From Euglena gracilis (taxonomy: Eukaryota > Euglenida > Euglenophyceae > Euglenales), in the NCBI GenBank assembly GCA_039621445.1, contig CP154954.1, positions 54,680,838-54,744,837 on the forward strand: a stretch of DNA of 64,000 nucleotides, in the 5' to 3' direction. The notes under the pieces were generated by a model. The model did not search any database and was not told the DNA's origin. It was given only the letters and a program-made list of their open reading frames with translations. This document shows, piece by piece, positions 1 through 14,433 of the stretch (positions are counted from its first letter, which is position 1; every line of letters starts with the position of its first letter). Both the position numbers and the translations under genes were made by a program.

Positions 1-3000
1 GGGCCGATGGGAAACCGTCATTTGGCCCTAAAACTGGAAACCGATTGGTGGTTCCCATTGAGATCCCCGGTATAGCTATTCCGATGTGCCGGCCGGATTA
101 GTGCCTACGGGTGTGAAAAACATGCGGATATCAAAAAGCTAGCCAGATATCGACAGTTTTGGAGGGTGGAAGACGGCCCCAAATGTCAGTACAGCCTGGT
201 CCCCATACCTGGGCCTATGGGAAACCGTGATTTGGCCCTAAAACTGGAAACCGATTGGTGGTTCCCATTGAGATCCCCGGTATAGCTATTCCGATGTGCC
301 GGCCGGATTAGTGCCTACGGGTGTGAAAAACATGCGGATATCAAAAAACTAGCCAGATATCGACAGTTTTGGAGGGGTGGAAGACGGCCCCAAATGTCAG
401 TACAGCCTGGTCCCCATACCTGGGCCTATGGGAAACCGTGATTTGGCCCTAAAACTGGAAACCGATTGGTGGTTCCCATTGAGATCCCCGGTATAGCTAT
501 TCCGATGTGCCGGCCGGATTAGTGCCTACGGGTGTGAAAAACATGCGGATATCAAAAAACTAGCCAGATATCGACAGTTTTGGAGGGGTGGAAGACGGCC
601 CCAAATGTCAGTGCAGCCTGCTCCCCATACCTGGGCCTATGGGAAACCGTGATTTGGCCCTAAAACTGGAAACCGATTGGTGGTTCCCATTGAGATCCCC
701 GGTATAGCTATTCCGATGTGCCGGCCGGATTAGTGCCTACGGGTGTGAAAAACATGCGGATATCAAAAAAACTAGCCAGATATCGACAGTTTTGGAGGGG
801 TGGAAGACGGCCCCAAATGTCAGTACAGCCTGGTCCCCATACCTGGGCCGATGGGAAACCGTGATTTGGCAGTAAAACTGGAAACCGATTGGTGGTTCCC
901 ATTGAGATCCCCGGTATAGCTCTTCCGATGTGCCGGCCGGATTAGTGCCTACGGTTGTGAAAAACATGTGGATATCAAAAATTAGCCAGATATTAACAGT
1001 TTTGGAGGGGTGGAAGACGGCCCCAAATGTCAGTGCAGCCTGGTCCCCATACCTGGGCCTATGGGAAACCGTGATTTGGCCCTAAAACTGGAAACCGATT
1101 GGTGGTTCCCATTGAGATCCCCGGTATAGCTATTCCGATGTGCCGGCCGGATTAGTGCCTACGGGTGTGAAAAACATGCGGATATCAAAAAACTAGCCAG
1201 ATATCGACAGTTTTGGAGGGGTGGAAGACGGCCCCAAATGTCAGTACAGCCTGGTCCCCATACCTGGGCCTATGGGAAACCGTGATTTGGCAGTAAAACT
1301 GGAAACCGACTGGTGGTTCCCGTTGAGATCCCCGGTATAGCTCTTCCGATGTGCCGGCCGGATTAGTTCCTACGGTTGTAAAAAACATGTGGATATCAAA
1401 AAACTAGCCAGATATCGACAGTTTTGGAGGGGTGGAAGACGGCCCCAAATGTCAGTACAGCCTGGTCCCCATACCTGGGCCTATGGGAAACCGTCATTTG
1501 GCCCTAAAACTGGAAACCGATTGGTGGTTCCCATTGAGATCCCCGGTATAGCTATTCCGATGTGCCGGCCGGATTAGTGCCTACGGGTGTGAAAAAACGT
1601 GCGGATATCAAAAAACTAGCCAGATATCGACAGTTTTGGAGGGGTGGAAGACGGCCCCAAATGTCAGTACAGCCTGGTCCCCATACCTGGGCCTATGGGA
1701 AACCGTCATTTGGCCCTAAAACTGGAAACCGATTGGTGGTTCCCATTGAGATCCCCGGTATAGCTATTCCGATGTGCCGGCCGGATTAGTGCCTACGGGT
1801 GTGAAAACCCATGCGGATATCAAAAAGCTAGCCAGATATCGACAGTTTTGGAGGGGTGGAAGACGGCCCCAAATGTCAGTACAGCCTGGTCCCCATACCT
1901 GGGCCTATGGGAAACCGTCATTTGGCCCTAAAACTGGAAACCGATTGGTGGTTCCCATTGAGATCCCCGGTATAGCTATTCCGATGTGCCGGCCGGATTA
2001 GTGCCTACGGGTGTGAAAACATGCGGATATCAAAAAAACTAGCCAGATATCGACAGTTTTGGAGGGGTGGAAGACGGCCCCAAATGTCAGTACAGCCTGG
2101 TCCCCATACCTGGGCCTATGGGAAACCGTCATTTGGCCCTAAAACTGGAAACCGATTGGTGGTTCCCATTGAGATCCCCGGTATAGCTATTCCGATGTGC
2201 CGGCCGGATTAGTGCCTACGGGTGTGAAAAACATGCGGATATCAAAAAACTAGCCAGATATCGACAGTTTTGGAGGGGTGGAAGACGGCCCCAAATGTCA
2301 GTACAGCCTGGTCCCCATACCTGGGCCTATGGGAAACCGTCATTTGGCCCTAAAACTGGAAACCGATTGGTGGTTCCCATTGAGATCCCCGGTTTAAGCT
2401 ATTCCGATGTGCCGGCCGGATTAGTGCCTACGGGTGTGAAAAACATGCGGATATCAAAAAAACTAGCCAGATATCGACAGTTTTGGAGGGGTGGAAGACG
2501 GCCCCAAATGTCAGTACAGCCTGGTCCCCATACCTGGGCCTATGGGAAACCGTCATTTGGCCCTAAAACTGGAAACCGATTGGTGGTTCCCATTGAGATC
2601 CCCGGTATAGCTATTCCGATGTGCCGGCCGGATTAGTGCCTACGGGTGTGAAAAACATGCGGATATCAAAAACTAGCCAGATATCGACAGTTTTGGAGGG
2701 GTGGAAGACGGCCCCAAATGTCAGTACAGCCTGGTCCCCATACCTGGGCCTATGGGAAACCGTCATTTGGCCCTAAAACTGGAAACCGATTGGTGGTTCC
2801 CATTGAGATCCCCGGTATAGCTATTCCGATGTGCCGGCCGGATTAGTGCCTACGGGTGTGAAAAACATGCGGATATCAAAAACTAGCCAGATATCGACAG
2901 TTTTGGAGGGGTGGAAGACGGCCCCAAATGTCAGTACAGCCTGGTCCCCATACCTGGGCCTATGGGAAACCGTCATTTGGCCCTAAAACTGGAAACCGAT

Positions 3001-6000
3001 TGGTGGTTCCCATTGAGATCCCCGGTATAGCTATTCCGATGTGCCGGCCGGATTAGTGCCTACGGGTGTGAAAAACATGCGGATATCAAAAAACTAGCCA
3101 GATATCGACAGTTTTGGAGGGGTGGAAGACGGCCCCAAATGTCAGTACAGCCTGGTCCCCATACCTGGGCCTATGGGAAACCGTCATTTGGCCCTAAAAC
3201 TGGAAACCGATTGGTGGTTCCCATTGAGATCCCCGGTATAGCTATTCCGATGTGCCGGCCGGATTAGTGCCTACGGGTGTGAAAAACATGCGGATATCAA
3301 AAAACTAGCCAGATATCGACAGTTTTGGAGGGGTGGAAGACGGCCCCAAATGTCAGTACAGCCTGGTCCCCATACCTGGGCCTATGGGAAACCGTCATTT
3401 GGCCCTAAAACTGGAAACCGATTGGTGGTTCCCATTGAGATCCCCGGTATAGCTATTCCGGTGTGCCGGCCGGATTAGTGCCTACGGGTGTGAAAAACAT
3501 GCGGATATCAAAAAACTAGCCAGATATCGACAGTTTTGGAGGGGTGGAAGACGGCCCCAAATGTCAGTACAGCCTGGTCCCCATACCTGGGCCTATGGGA
3601 AACCGTCATTTGGCCCTAAAACTGGAAACCGATTGGTGGTTCCCATTGAGATCCCCGGTATAGCTATTCCGATGTGCCGGCCGGATTAGTGCCTACGGGT
3701 GTGAAAAACATGCGGATATCAAAAAGCTAGCCAGATATCGACAGTTTTGGAGGGGTGGAAGACGGCCCCAAATGTCAGTACAACCTGGTCCCCATACCTG
3801 GGCCTATGGGAAACCGTCATTTGGCCCTAAAACTGGAAACCGATTGGTGGTTCCCATTGAGATCCCCGGTATAGCTATTCCGATGTGCCGGCCGGATTAG
3901 TGCCTACGGGTGTGAAAAACATGCGGATATCAAAAAACTAGCCAGATATCGACAGTTTTGGAGGGGTGGAAGACGGCCCCAAATGTCAGTACAGCCTGGT
4001 CCCCATACCTGGGCCTATGGGAAACCGTCATTTGGCCCTAAAACTGGAAACCGATTGGTGGTTCCCATTGAGATCCCCGGTATAGCTATTCCGATGTGCC
4101 GGCCGGATTAGTGCCTACGGGTGTGAAAACATGCGGATATCAAAAAACTAGCCAGATATCGACAGTTTTGGAGGGGTGGAAGACGGCCCCAAATGTCAGT
4201 ACAGCCTGGTCCCCATACCTGGGCCTATGGGAAACCGTCATTTGGCCCTAAAACTGGAAACCGATTGGTGGTTCCCATTGAGATCCCCGGTATAGCTATT
4301 CCGATGTGCCGGCCGGATTAGTGCCTACGGGTGTGAAAAACATGCGGATATCAAAAAAACTAGCCAGATATCGACAGTTTTGGAGGGGTGGAAGACGGCC
4401 CCAAATGTCAGTACAGCCTGGTCCCCATACCTGGGCCGATGGGAAACCGTCATTTGGCCCTAAAACTGGAAACCGATTGGTGGTTCCCATTGAGATCCCC
4501 GGTATAGCTATTCCGATGTGCCGGCCGGATTAGTGCCTACGGGTGTGAAAAACATGCGGATATCAAAAAGCTAGCCAGATATCGACAGTTTTGGAGGGGT
4601 GGAAGACGGCCCCAAATGTCAGTACAGCCTGGTCCCCATACCTGGGCCTATGGGAAACCGTCATTTGGCCCTAAAACTGGAAACCGATTGGTGGTTCCCA
4701 TTGAGATCCCCGGTATAGCTATTCCGATGTGCCGGCCGGATTAGTGCCTACGGGTGTGAAAAAACATGCGGATATCAAAAAACTAGCCAGATATCGACAG
4801 TTTTGGAGGGGTGGAAGACGGCCCCAAATGTCAGTACAGCCTGGTCCCCATACCTGGGCCTATGGGAAACCGTCATTTGGCCCTAAAACTGGAAACCGAT
4901 TGGTGGTTCCCATTGAGATCCCCGGTATAGCTATTCCGATGTGCCGGCCGGATTAGTGCCTACGGGTGTGAAAAACATGCGGATATCAAAAAGCTAGCCA
5001 GATATCGACAGTTTTGGAGGGGTGGAAGACGGCCCCAAATGTCAGTACAGCCTGGTCCCCATACCTGGGCCTATGGGAAACCGTCATTTGGCCCTAAAAC
5101 TGGAAACCGATTGGTGGTTCCCATTGAGATCCCCGGTATAGCTATTCCGATGTGCCGGCCGGATTAGTGCCTACGGGTGTGAAAAACATGCGGATATCAA
5201 AAACTAGCCAGATATCGACAGTTTTGGAGGGGTGGAAGACGGCCCCAAATGTCAGTACAGCCTGGTCCCCATACCTGGGCCTATGGGAAACCGTCATTTG
5301 GCCCTAAAACTGGAAACCGATTGGTGGTTCCCATTGAGATCCCCGGTATAGCTATTCCGATGTGCCGGCCGGATTAGTGCCTACGGGTGTGAAAAACATG
5401 CGGATATCAAAAAACTAGCCAGATATCGACAGTTTTGGAGGGGTGGAAGACGGCCCCAAATGTCAGTACAGCCTGGTCCCCATACCTGGGCCAATAGGAA
5501 AACCGTCATTTGGCCCTAAAACTGGAAACCGATTGGTGGTTCCCATTGAGATCCCCGGTATAGCTATTCCGATGTGCCGGCCGGATTAGTGCCTACGGGT
5601 GTGAAAAACATGCGGATATCAAAAAGCTAGCCAGATATCGACAGTTTTGGAGGGGTGGAAGACGGCCCCAAATGTCAGTACAGCCTGGTCCCCATACCTG
5701 GGCCTATGGGAAACCGTCATTTGGCCCTAAAACTGGAAACCGATTGGTGGTTCCCATTGAGATCCCCGGTATAGCTATTCCGATGTGCCGGCCGGATTAG
5801 TGCCTACGGGTGTGAAAAACATGCGGATATCAAAAAACTAGCCAGATATCGACAGTTTTGGAGGGGGGAAGACGGCCCCAAATGTCAGTACAGCCTGGTC
5901 CCCATACCTGGGCCTATGGGAAACCGTCATTTGGCCCTAAAACTGGAAACCGATTGGTGGTTCCCATTGAGATCCCCGGTATAGCTATTCCGATGTGCCG

Positions 6001-9000
6001 GCCGGATTAGTGCCTACGGGTGTGAAAAACATGCGGATATCAAAAAGCTAGCCAGATATCGACAGTTTTGGAGGGGTGGAAGACGGCCCCAAATGTCAGT
6101 ACAGCCTGGTCCCCATACCTGGGCCTATGGGAAACCGTCATTTGGCCCTAAAACTGGAAACCGATTGGTGGTTCCCATTGAGATCCCCGGTATAGCTATT
6201 CCGATGTGCCGGCCGGATTAGTGCCTACGGGTGTGAAAAACATGCGGATATCAAAAAGCTAGCCAGATATCGACAGTTTTGGAGGGGTGGAAGACGGCCC
6301 CAAATGTCAGTACAGCCTGGTCCCCATACCTGGGCCTATGGGAAACCGTCATTTGGCCCTAAAACTGGAAACCGATTGGTGGTTCCCATTGAGATCCCCG
6401 GTATAGCTATTCCGATGTGCCGGCCGGATTAGTGCCTACGGGTGTGAAAAACATGCGGATATCAAAAAACTAGCCAGATATCGACAGTTTTGGAGGGGTG
6501 GAAGACGGCCCCAAATGTCAGTACAGCCTGGTCCCCATACCTGGGCCTATGGGAAACCGTCATTTGGCCCTAAAACTGGAAACCGATTGGTGGTTCCCAT
6601 TGAGATCCCCGGTATAGCTATTCCGATGTGCCGGCCGGATTAGTGCCTACGGGTGTGAAAAACATGCGGATATCAAAAACTAGCCAGATATCGACAGTTT
6701 TGGAGGGGTGGAAGACGGCCCCAAATGTCAGTACAGCCTGGTCCCCATACCTGGGCCTATGGGAAACCGTCATTTGGCCCTAAAACTGGAAACCGATTGG
6801 TGGTTCCCATTGAGATCCCCGGTATAGCTATTCCGATGTGCCGGCCGGATTAGTGCCTACGGGTGTGAAAACATGCGGATATCAAAAAGCTAGCCAGATA
6901 TCGACAGTTTTGGAGGGGTGGAAGACGGCCCCAAATGTCAGTACAGCCTGGTCCCCATACCTGGGCCTATGGGAAACCGTCATTTGGCCCTAAAACTGGA
7001 AACCGATTGGTGGTTCCCATTGAGATCCCCGGTATAGCTATTCCGATGTGCCGGCCGGATTAGTGCCTACGGGTGTGAAAAACATGCGGATATCAAAAAA
7101 CTAGCCAGATATCGACAGTTTTGGAGGGGTGGAAGACGGCCCCAAATGTCAGTACAGCCTGGTCCCCATACCTGGGCCTATGGGAAACCGTCATTTGGCC
7201 CTAAAACTGGAAACCGATTGGTGGTTCCCATTGAGATCCCCGGTATAGCTATTCCGATGTGCCGGCCGGATTAGTGCCTACGGGTGTTAAAAAACATGCG
7301 GATATCAAAAAGCTAGCCAGATATCGACAGTTTTGGAGGGGTGGAAGACGGCCCCAAATGTCAGTACAGCCTGGTCCCCATACCTGGGCCTATGGGAAAC
7401 CGTCATTTGGCCCTAAAACTGGAAACCGATTGGTGGTTCCCATTGAGATCCCCGGTATAGCTATTCCGATGTGCCGGCCGGATTAGTGCCTACGGGTGTG
7501 AAAAACATGCGGATATCAAAAAACTAGCCAGATATCGACAGTTTTGGAGGGGTGGAAGACGGCCCCAAATGTCAGTACAGCCTGGTCCCCATACCTGGGC
7601 CTATGGGAAACCGTCATTTGGCCCTAAAACTGGAAACCGATTGGTGGTTCCCATTGAGATCCCCGGTATAGCTATTCCGATGTGCCGGCCGGATTAGTGC
7701 CTACGGGTGTGAAAAACATGCGGATATCAAAAAGCTAGCCAGATATCGACAGTTTTGGAGGGGTGGAAGACGGCCCCAAATGTCAGTACAGCCTGGTCCC
7801 CATACCTGGGCCTATGGGAAACCGTCATTTGGCCCTAAAACTGGAAACCGATTGGTGGTTCCCATTGAGATCCCCGGTATAGCTATTCCGATGTGCCGGC
7901 CGGATTAGTGCCTACGGGTGTGAAAAACATGCGGATATCAAAAAGCTAGCCAGATATCGACAGTTTTGGAGGGGTGGAAGACGGCCCCAAATGTCAGTAC
8001 AGCCTGGTCCCCATACCTGGGCCTATGGGAAACCGTCATTTGGCCCTAAAACTGGAAACCGATTGGTGGTTCCCATTGAGATCCCCGGTATAGCTATTCC
8101 GATGTGCCGGCCGGATTAGTGCCTACGGGTGTGAAAAACATGCGGATATCAAAAAGCTAGCCAGATATCGACAGTTTTGGAGGGGTGGAAGACGGCCCCA
8201 AATGTCAGTACAGCCTGGTCCCCATACCTGGGCCTATGGGAAACCGTCATTTGGCCCTAAAACTGGAAACCGATTGGTGGTTCCCATTGAGATCCCCGGT
8301 ATAGCTATTCCGATGTGCCGGCCGGATTAGTGCCTACGGGTGTGAAAAACATGCGGATATCAAAAAGCTAGCCAGATATCGACAGTTTTGGAGGGGTGGA
8401 AGACGGCCCCAAATGTCAGTACAGCAGATTCCCAATACCTGGGCCTATGGGAAACCGTCATTTGGCCCTAAAACTGGAAACCGATTGGTGGTTCCCATTG
8501 AGATCCCCGGTATAGCTATTCCGATGTGCCGGCCGGATTAGTGCCTACGGGTGTGAAAAACATGCGGATATCAAAAAGCTAGCCAGATATCGACAGTTTT
8601 GGAGGGGTGGAAGACGGCCCCAAATGTCAGTACAGCCTGGTCCCCATACCTGGGCCTATGGGAAACCGTCATTTGGCCCTAAAACTGGAAACCGATTGGT
8701 GGTTCCCATTGAGATCCCCGGTATAGCTATTCCGATGTGCCGGCCGGATTAGTGCCTACGGGTGTGAAAAACATGCGGATATCAAAAAGCTAGCCAGATA
8801 TCGACAGTTTTGGAGGGGTGGAAGACGGCCCCAAATGTCAGTACAGCCTGGTCCCCATACCTGGGCCTATGGGAAACCGTCATTTGGCCCTAAAACTGGA
8901 AACCGATTGGTGGTTCCCATTGAGATCCCCGGTATAGCTATTCCGATGTGCCGGCCGGATTAGTGCCTACGGGTGTGAAAAACATGCGGATATCAAAAAG

Positions 9001-12000
9001 CTAGCCAGATATCGACAGTTTTGGAGGGGTGGAAGACGGCCCCAAATGTCAGTCTAGCCTGGTCCCCATACCTGGGCCTATGGGAAACCGTCATTTGGCC
9101 CTAAAACTGGAAACCGATTGGTGGTTCCCATTGAGATCCCCGGTATAGCTATTCCGATGTGCCGGCCGGATTAGTGCCTACGGGTGTGAAAAACATGCGG
9201 ATATCAAAAACTAGCCAGATATCGACAGTTTTGGAGGGGGGGAAGACGGCCCCAAATGTCAGTACAGCCTGGTCCCCATACCTGGGCCTATGGGAAACCG
9301 TCATTTGGCCCTAAAACTGGAAACCGATTGGTGGTTCCCATTGAGATCCCCGGTATAGCTATTCCGATGTGCCGGCCGGATTAGTGCCTACGGGTGTGAA
9401 AAACATGCGGATATCAAAAAACTAGCCAGATATCGACAGTTTTGGAGGGGTGGAAGACGGCCCCAAATGTCAGTACAGCCTGGTCCCCATACCTGGGCCT
9501 ATGGGAAACCGTCATTTGGCCCTAAAACTGGAAACCGATTGGTGGTTCCCATTGAGATCCCCGGTATAGCTATTCCGATGTGCCGGCCGGATTAGTGCCT
9601 ACGGGTGTGAAAAACATGCGGATATCAAAAAGCTAGCCAGATATCGACAGTTTTGGAGGGGTGGAAGACGGCCCCAAATGTCAGTACACCCTGGTCCCCA
9701 TACCTGGGCCTATGGGAAACCGTCATTTGGCCCTAAAACTGGAAACCGATTGGTGGTTCCCATTGAGATCCCCGGTATAGCTATTCCGATGTGCCGGCCG
9801 GATTAGTGCCTACGGGTGTGAAAAACATGCGGATATCAAAAGCTAGCCAGATATCGACAGTTTTGGAGGGGTGGAAGACGGCCCCAAATGTCAGTACAGC
9901 CTGGTCCCCATACCTGGGCCTATGGGAAACCGTCATTTGGCCCTAAAACTGGAAACCGATTGGTGGTTCCCATTGAGATCCCCGGTATAGCTATTCCGAT
10001 GTGCCGGCCGGATTAGTGCCTACGGGTGTGAAAAACATGCGGATATCAAAAAACTAGCCAGATATCGACAGTTTTGGAGGGGTGGAAGACGGCCCCAAAT
10101 GTCAGTACAGCCTGGTCCCCATACCTGGGCCTATGGGAAACCGTCATTTGGCCCTAAAACTGGAAACCGATTGGTGGTTCCCATTGAGATCCCCGGTATA
10201 GCTATTCCGATGTGCCGGCCGGATTAGTGCCTACGGGTGTGAAAAACATGCGGATATCAAAAAGCTAGCCAGATATCGACAGTTTTGGAGGGGTGGAAGA
10301 CGGCCCCAAATGTCAGTACAGCCTGGTCCCCATACCTGGGCCTATGGGAAACCGTCATTTGGCCCTAAAACTGGAAACCGATTGGTGGTTCCCATTGAGA
10401 TCCCCGGTATAGCTATTCCGATGTGCCGGCCGGATTAGTGCCTACGGGTGTGAAAAACATGCGGATATCAAAAAACTAGCCAGATATCGACAGTTTTGGA
10501 GGGGTGGAAGACGGCCCCAAATGTCAGTACAGCCTGGTCCCCATACCTGGGCCTATGGGAAACCGTCATTTGGCCCTAAAACTGGAAACCGATTGGTGGT
10601 TCCCATTGAGATCCCCGGTATAGCTATTCCGATGTGCCGGCCGGATTAGTGCCTACGGGTGTGAAAAACATGCGGATATCAAAAAGCTAGCCAGATATCG
10701 ACAGTTTTGGAGGGGTGGAAGACGGCCCCAAATGTCAGTACAGCGTGGTCCCCATACCTGGGCCTATGGGAAACCGTCATTTGGCCCTAAAACTGGAAAC
10801 CGATTGGTGGTTCCCATTGAGATCCCCGGTATAGCTATTCCGATGTGCCGGCCGGATTAGTGCCTACGGGTGTGAAAACATGCGGATATCAAAAAGCTAG
10901 CCAGATATCGACAGTTTTGGAGGGGTGGAAGACGGCCCCAAATGTCAGTACAGCCTGGTCCCCATACCTGGGCCTATGGGAAACCGTCATTTGGCCCTAA
11001 AACTGGAAACCGATTGGTGGTTCCCATTGAGATCCCCGGTATAGCTATTCCGATGTGCCGGCCGGATTAGTGCCTACGGGTGTGAAAAACATGCGGATAT
11101 CAAAAAGCTAGCCAGATATCGACAGTTTTGGAGGGGTGGAAGACGGCCCCAAATGTCAGTACAGCCTGGTCCCCATACCTGGGCCTATGGGAAACCGTCA
11201 TTTGGCCCTAAAACTGGAAACCGATTGGTGGTTCCCATTGAGATCCCCGGTATAGCTATTCCGATGTGCCGGCCGGATTAGTGCCTACGGGTGTGAAAAA
11301 CATGCGGATATCAAAAAGCTAGCCAGATATCGACAGTTTTGGAGGGGTGGAAGACGGCCCCAAATGTCAGTACAGCCTGGTCCCCATACCTGGGCCTATG
11401 GGAAACCGTCATTTGGCCCTAAAACTGGAAACCGATTGGTGGTTCCCATTGAGATCCCCGGTATAGCTATTCCGATGTGCCGGCCGGATTAGTGCCTACG
11501 GGTGTGAAAAACATGCGGATATCAAAAAGCTAGCCAGATATCGACAGTTTTGGAGGGGTGGAAGACGGCCCCAAATGTCAGTACAGCCTGGTCCCCATAC
11601 CTGGGCCTATGGGAAACCGTCATTTGGCCCTAAAACTGGAAACCGATTGGTGGTTCCCATTGAGATCCCCGGTATAGCTATTCCGATGTGCCGGCCGGAT
11701 TAGTGCCTACGGGTGTGAAAAACATGCGGATATCAAAAAGCTAGCCAGATATCGACAGTTTTGGAGGGGTGGAAGACGGCCCCAAATGTCAGTACAGCCT
11801 GGTCCCCATACCTGGGCCTATGGGAAACCGTCATTTGGCCCTAAAACTGGAAACCGATTGGTGGTTCCCATTGAGATCCCCGGTATAGCTATTCCGATGT
11901 GCCGGCCGGATTAGTGCCTACGGGTGTGAAAAACATGCGGATATCAAAAAGCTAGCCAGATATCGACAGTTTTGGAGGGGTGGAAGACGGCCCCAAATGT

Positions 12001-13791
12001 CAGTACAGCCTGGTCCCCATACCTGGGCCTATGGGAAACCGTCATTTGGCCCTAAAACTGGAAACCGATTGGTGGTTCCCATTGAGATCCCCGGTATAGC
12101 TATTCCGATGTGCCGGCCGGATTAGTGCCTACGGGTGTGAAAAACATGCGGATATCAAAAAGCTAGCCAGATATCGACAGTTTTGGAGGGGTGGAAGACG
12201 GCCCCAAATGTCAGTACAGCCTGGTCCCCATACCTGGGCCTATGGGAAACCGTCATTTGGCCCTAAAACTGGAAACCGATTGGTGGTTCCCATTGAGATC
12301 CCCGGTATAGCTATTCCGATGTGCCGGCCGGATTAGTGCCTACGGGTGTGAAAAACATGCGGATATCAAAAACTAGCCAGATATCGACAGTTTTGGAGGG
12401 GTGGAAGACGGCCCCAAATGTCAGTACAGCATAGTCCACATACCTGGGCCTATGGGAAACCGTCATTTGGCCCTAAAACTGGAAACCGATTGGTGGTTCC
12501 CATTGAGATCCCCGGTATAGCTATTCCGATGTGCCGGCCGGATTAGTGCCTACGGGTGTGAAAAACATGCGGATATCAAAAAGCTAGCCAGATATCGACA
12601 GTTTTGGAGGGGTGGAAGACGGCCCCAAATGTCAGTACAGCCTGGTCCCCATACCTGGGCCTATGGGAAACCGTCATTTGGCCCTAAAACTGGAAACCGA
12701 TTGGTGGTTCCCATTGAGATCCCCGGTATAGCTATTCCGATGTGCCGGCCGGATTAGTGCCTACGGGTGTGAAAAACATGCGGATATCAAAAAGCTAGCC
12801 AGATATCGACAGTTTTGGAGGGGTGGAAGACGGCCCCAAATGTCAGTACAGCCTGGTCCCCATACCTGGGCCTATGGGAAACCGTCATTTGGCCCTAAAA
12901 CTGGAAACCGATTGGTGGTTCCCATTGAGATCCCCGGTATCTATTCCGATGTGCCGGCCGGATTAGTGCCTACGGGTGTGAAAAACATGCGGATATCAAA
13001 AAGCTAGCCAGATATCGACAGTTTTGGAGGGGTGGAAGACGGCCCCAAATGTCAGTACAGCCTGGTCCCCATACCTGGGCCTATGGGAAACCGTCATTTG
13101 GCCCTAAAACTGGAAACCGATTGGTGGTTCCCATTGAGATCCCCGGTATAGCTATTCCGATGTGCCGGCCGGATTAGTGCCTACGGGTGTGAAAAACATG
13201 CGGATATCAAAAACTAGCCAGATATCGACAGTTTTGGAGGGGTGGAAGACGGCCCCAAATGTCAGTACAGCCTGGTCCCCATACCTGGGCCTATGGGAAA
13301 CCGTCATTTGGCCCTAAAACTGGAAACCGATTGGTGGTTCCCATTGAGATCCCCGGTATAGCTATTCCGATGTGCCGGCCGGATTAGTGCCTACGGGTGT
13401 GAAAAACATGCGGATATCAAAAAGCTAGCCAGATATCGACAGTTTTGGAGGGGTGGAAGACGGCCCCAAATGTCAGTACAGCCTGGTCCCCATACCTGGG
13501 CCTATGGGAAACCGTCATTTGGCCCTAAAACTGGAAACCGATTGGTGGTTCCCATTGAGATCCCCGGTATAGCTATTCCGATGTGCCGGCCGGATTAGTG
13601 CCTACGGGTGTGAAAAACATGCGGATATCAAAAAAGCTAGCCAGATATCGACAGTTTTGGAGGGGTGGAAGACGGCCCCAAATGTCAGTACAGCCTGGTC
13701 CCCATACCTGGGCCTATGGGAAACCGTCATTTGGCCCTAAAACTGGAAACCGATTGGTGGTTCCCATTGAGATCCCCGGTATAGCTATTCC
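1..13791 (+). repeat. 212-bp satellite array I (about 65 monomers)
   Basis: Head-to-tail tandem repeat with a period of 211-213 bp, all in one orientation. Landmarks that recur in each monomer are GGGCCTATGGGAAACCGT, GATCCCCGGTATAGCTATTC, GTGCCGGCCGGATTAGTG, ATATCGACAGTTTTGGAGG and CCCCAAATGTCAGTACAG. Monomers are nearly identical; length variation comes mostly from the A-runs after GTGTGA and in ATATCAAAAA. The first 1.3 kb is enriched for the GTGATTTGG variant and carries several private variants (for example GGCAGTAAAAC near 868 and 1,290), while the rest is mostly GTCATTTGG. AAACTAGCC and AAGCTAGCC variants are interspersed, and AAGCTAGCC dominates from about 7.7 kb rightwards. No gene is present. 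The array ends abruptly within a monomer at the retrotransposon LTR. The length and homogeneity suggest (peri)centromeric or other heterochromatic DNA, which is an inference. Confidence 0.97.
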
Positions 13792-14422
13792 TGGCGGCGC
13801 AACCCGCGTAGGATCGTTTTTGTTTGAGCCCGTCGGGCCCACCTGGTGGGGGTTTTCCCCTTGGAGGAAAAATGGGGTAGGGGTGGGTGTTGCTGAGGAT
13901 GGTGATGTTGAAAATGACATACTTTTGAGGTCCAATCAATTGAACTTGAATGAATAATCAATAATAATCAATGACTTGAACTTGTTTGCTTGAATTGTTT
14001 GATTGTTGCAAATGCAAACACAATTGAATGCCAAATGACAAATAAAACAGAGTGTAAACAGAGTGTAAACAGAGCCCTGTGAACAGAAAATGTACAATTG
14101 GAGGGGGGCTACAGCTGGGGGGGCTACTTGGTATACTTTGCGCAATTCTTAATGAATTGCGCCATCCCAAGCGCCCACCAAGGGGGTGCGCATGCTTGCG
14201 CAAAGCCCAGCAGGGCTTGCGCATCCCCTTGGGGGTTGCCTGTTGGCCCCCTCAAACTGCCCCCTCCTTTACCTTCCCTTGGCTTGGTCAAAATGGGCTG
14301 TGGGGCCCCCTTGGGGGCCAGTGGGGCCTCAAAAGGCCCTTGGGGGCCTTGGAGCCCCCTCGCGGTCCTTCGTGCGCCCCTTGGGACCCCCCCTTGGGGC
14401 GGGCACCCTCGGACCGCGCACA
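13792..14422 (-). repeat. 3' LTR of retrotransposon copy 1 (type A)
   Basis: Direct repeat of 26,368-26,999. On the plus strand it runs from TGGCGGCGCAAC to GGACCGCGCACA, so it has TG...CA ends on either strand. It is the 3' LTR because the polypurine tract abuts its right edge and the coding sequence is on the minus strand. It contains the GCGCAATTC inverted repeat at 14,140-14,162 with a GTATAC TATA-like element beside it, and a duplicated AGAGTGTAAAC motif. Its left edge joins the satellite directly after CTATTCC. Confidence 0.95.
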
Positions 14423-14433
14423 CTCCCCTCCTC
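14423..14433 (-). other. Polypurine tract of copy 1
   Basis: On the minus strand the internal region ends GAGGAGGGGAG immediately before the LTR start TGTGCGCGG, the expected position and composition of the plus-strand primer for reverse transcription. The identical tract occurs in copy 2. Confidence 0.85.

Noticed and set aside
1389-7486. Repeated 60-113 codon open frames in the 212-bp satellite (MPAGLVPTGVK..., MSVQPGPHTWAYG...)
   Set aside because: They are the same satellite monomer read in one frame; the 212-bp period is not a multiple of three, so each copy ends at the same stop. No domain, no separate promoter, and they recur wherever the satellite does.
1-13791. CRISPR array
   Set aside because: The repeat is contiguous with no unique spacers, the unit is 212 bp, and there are no cas genes; the context is eukaryotic.
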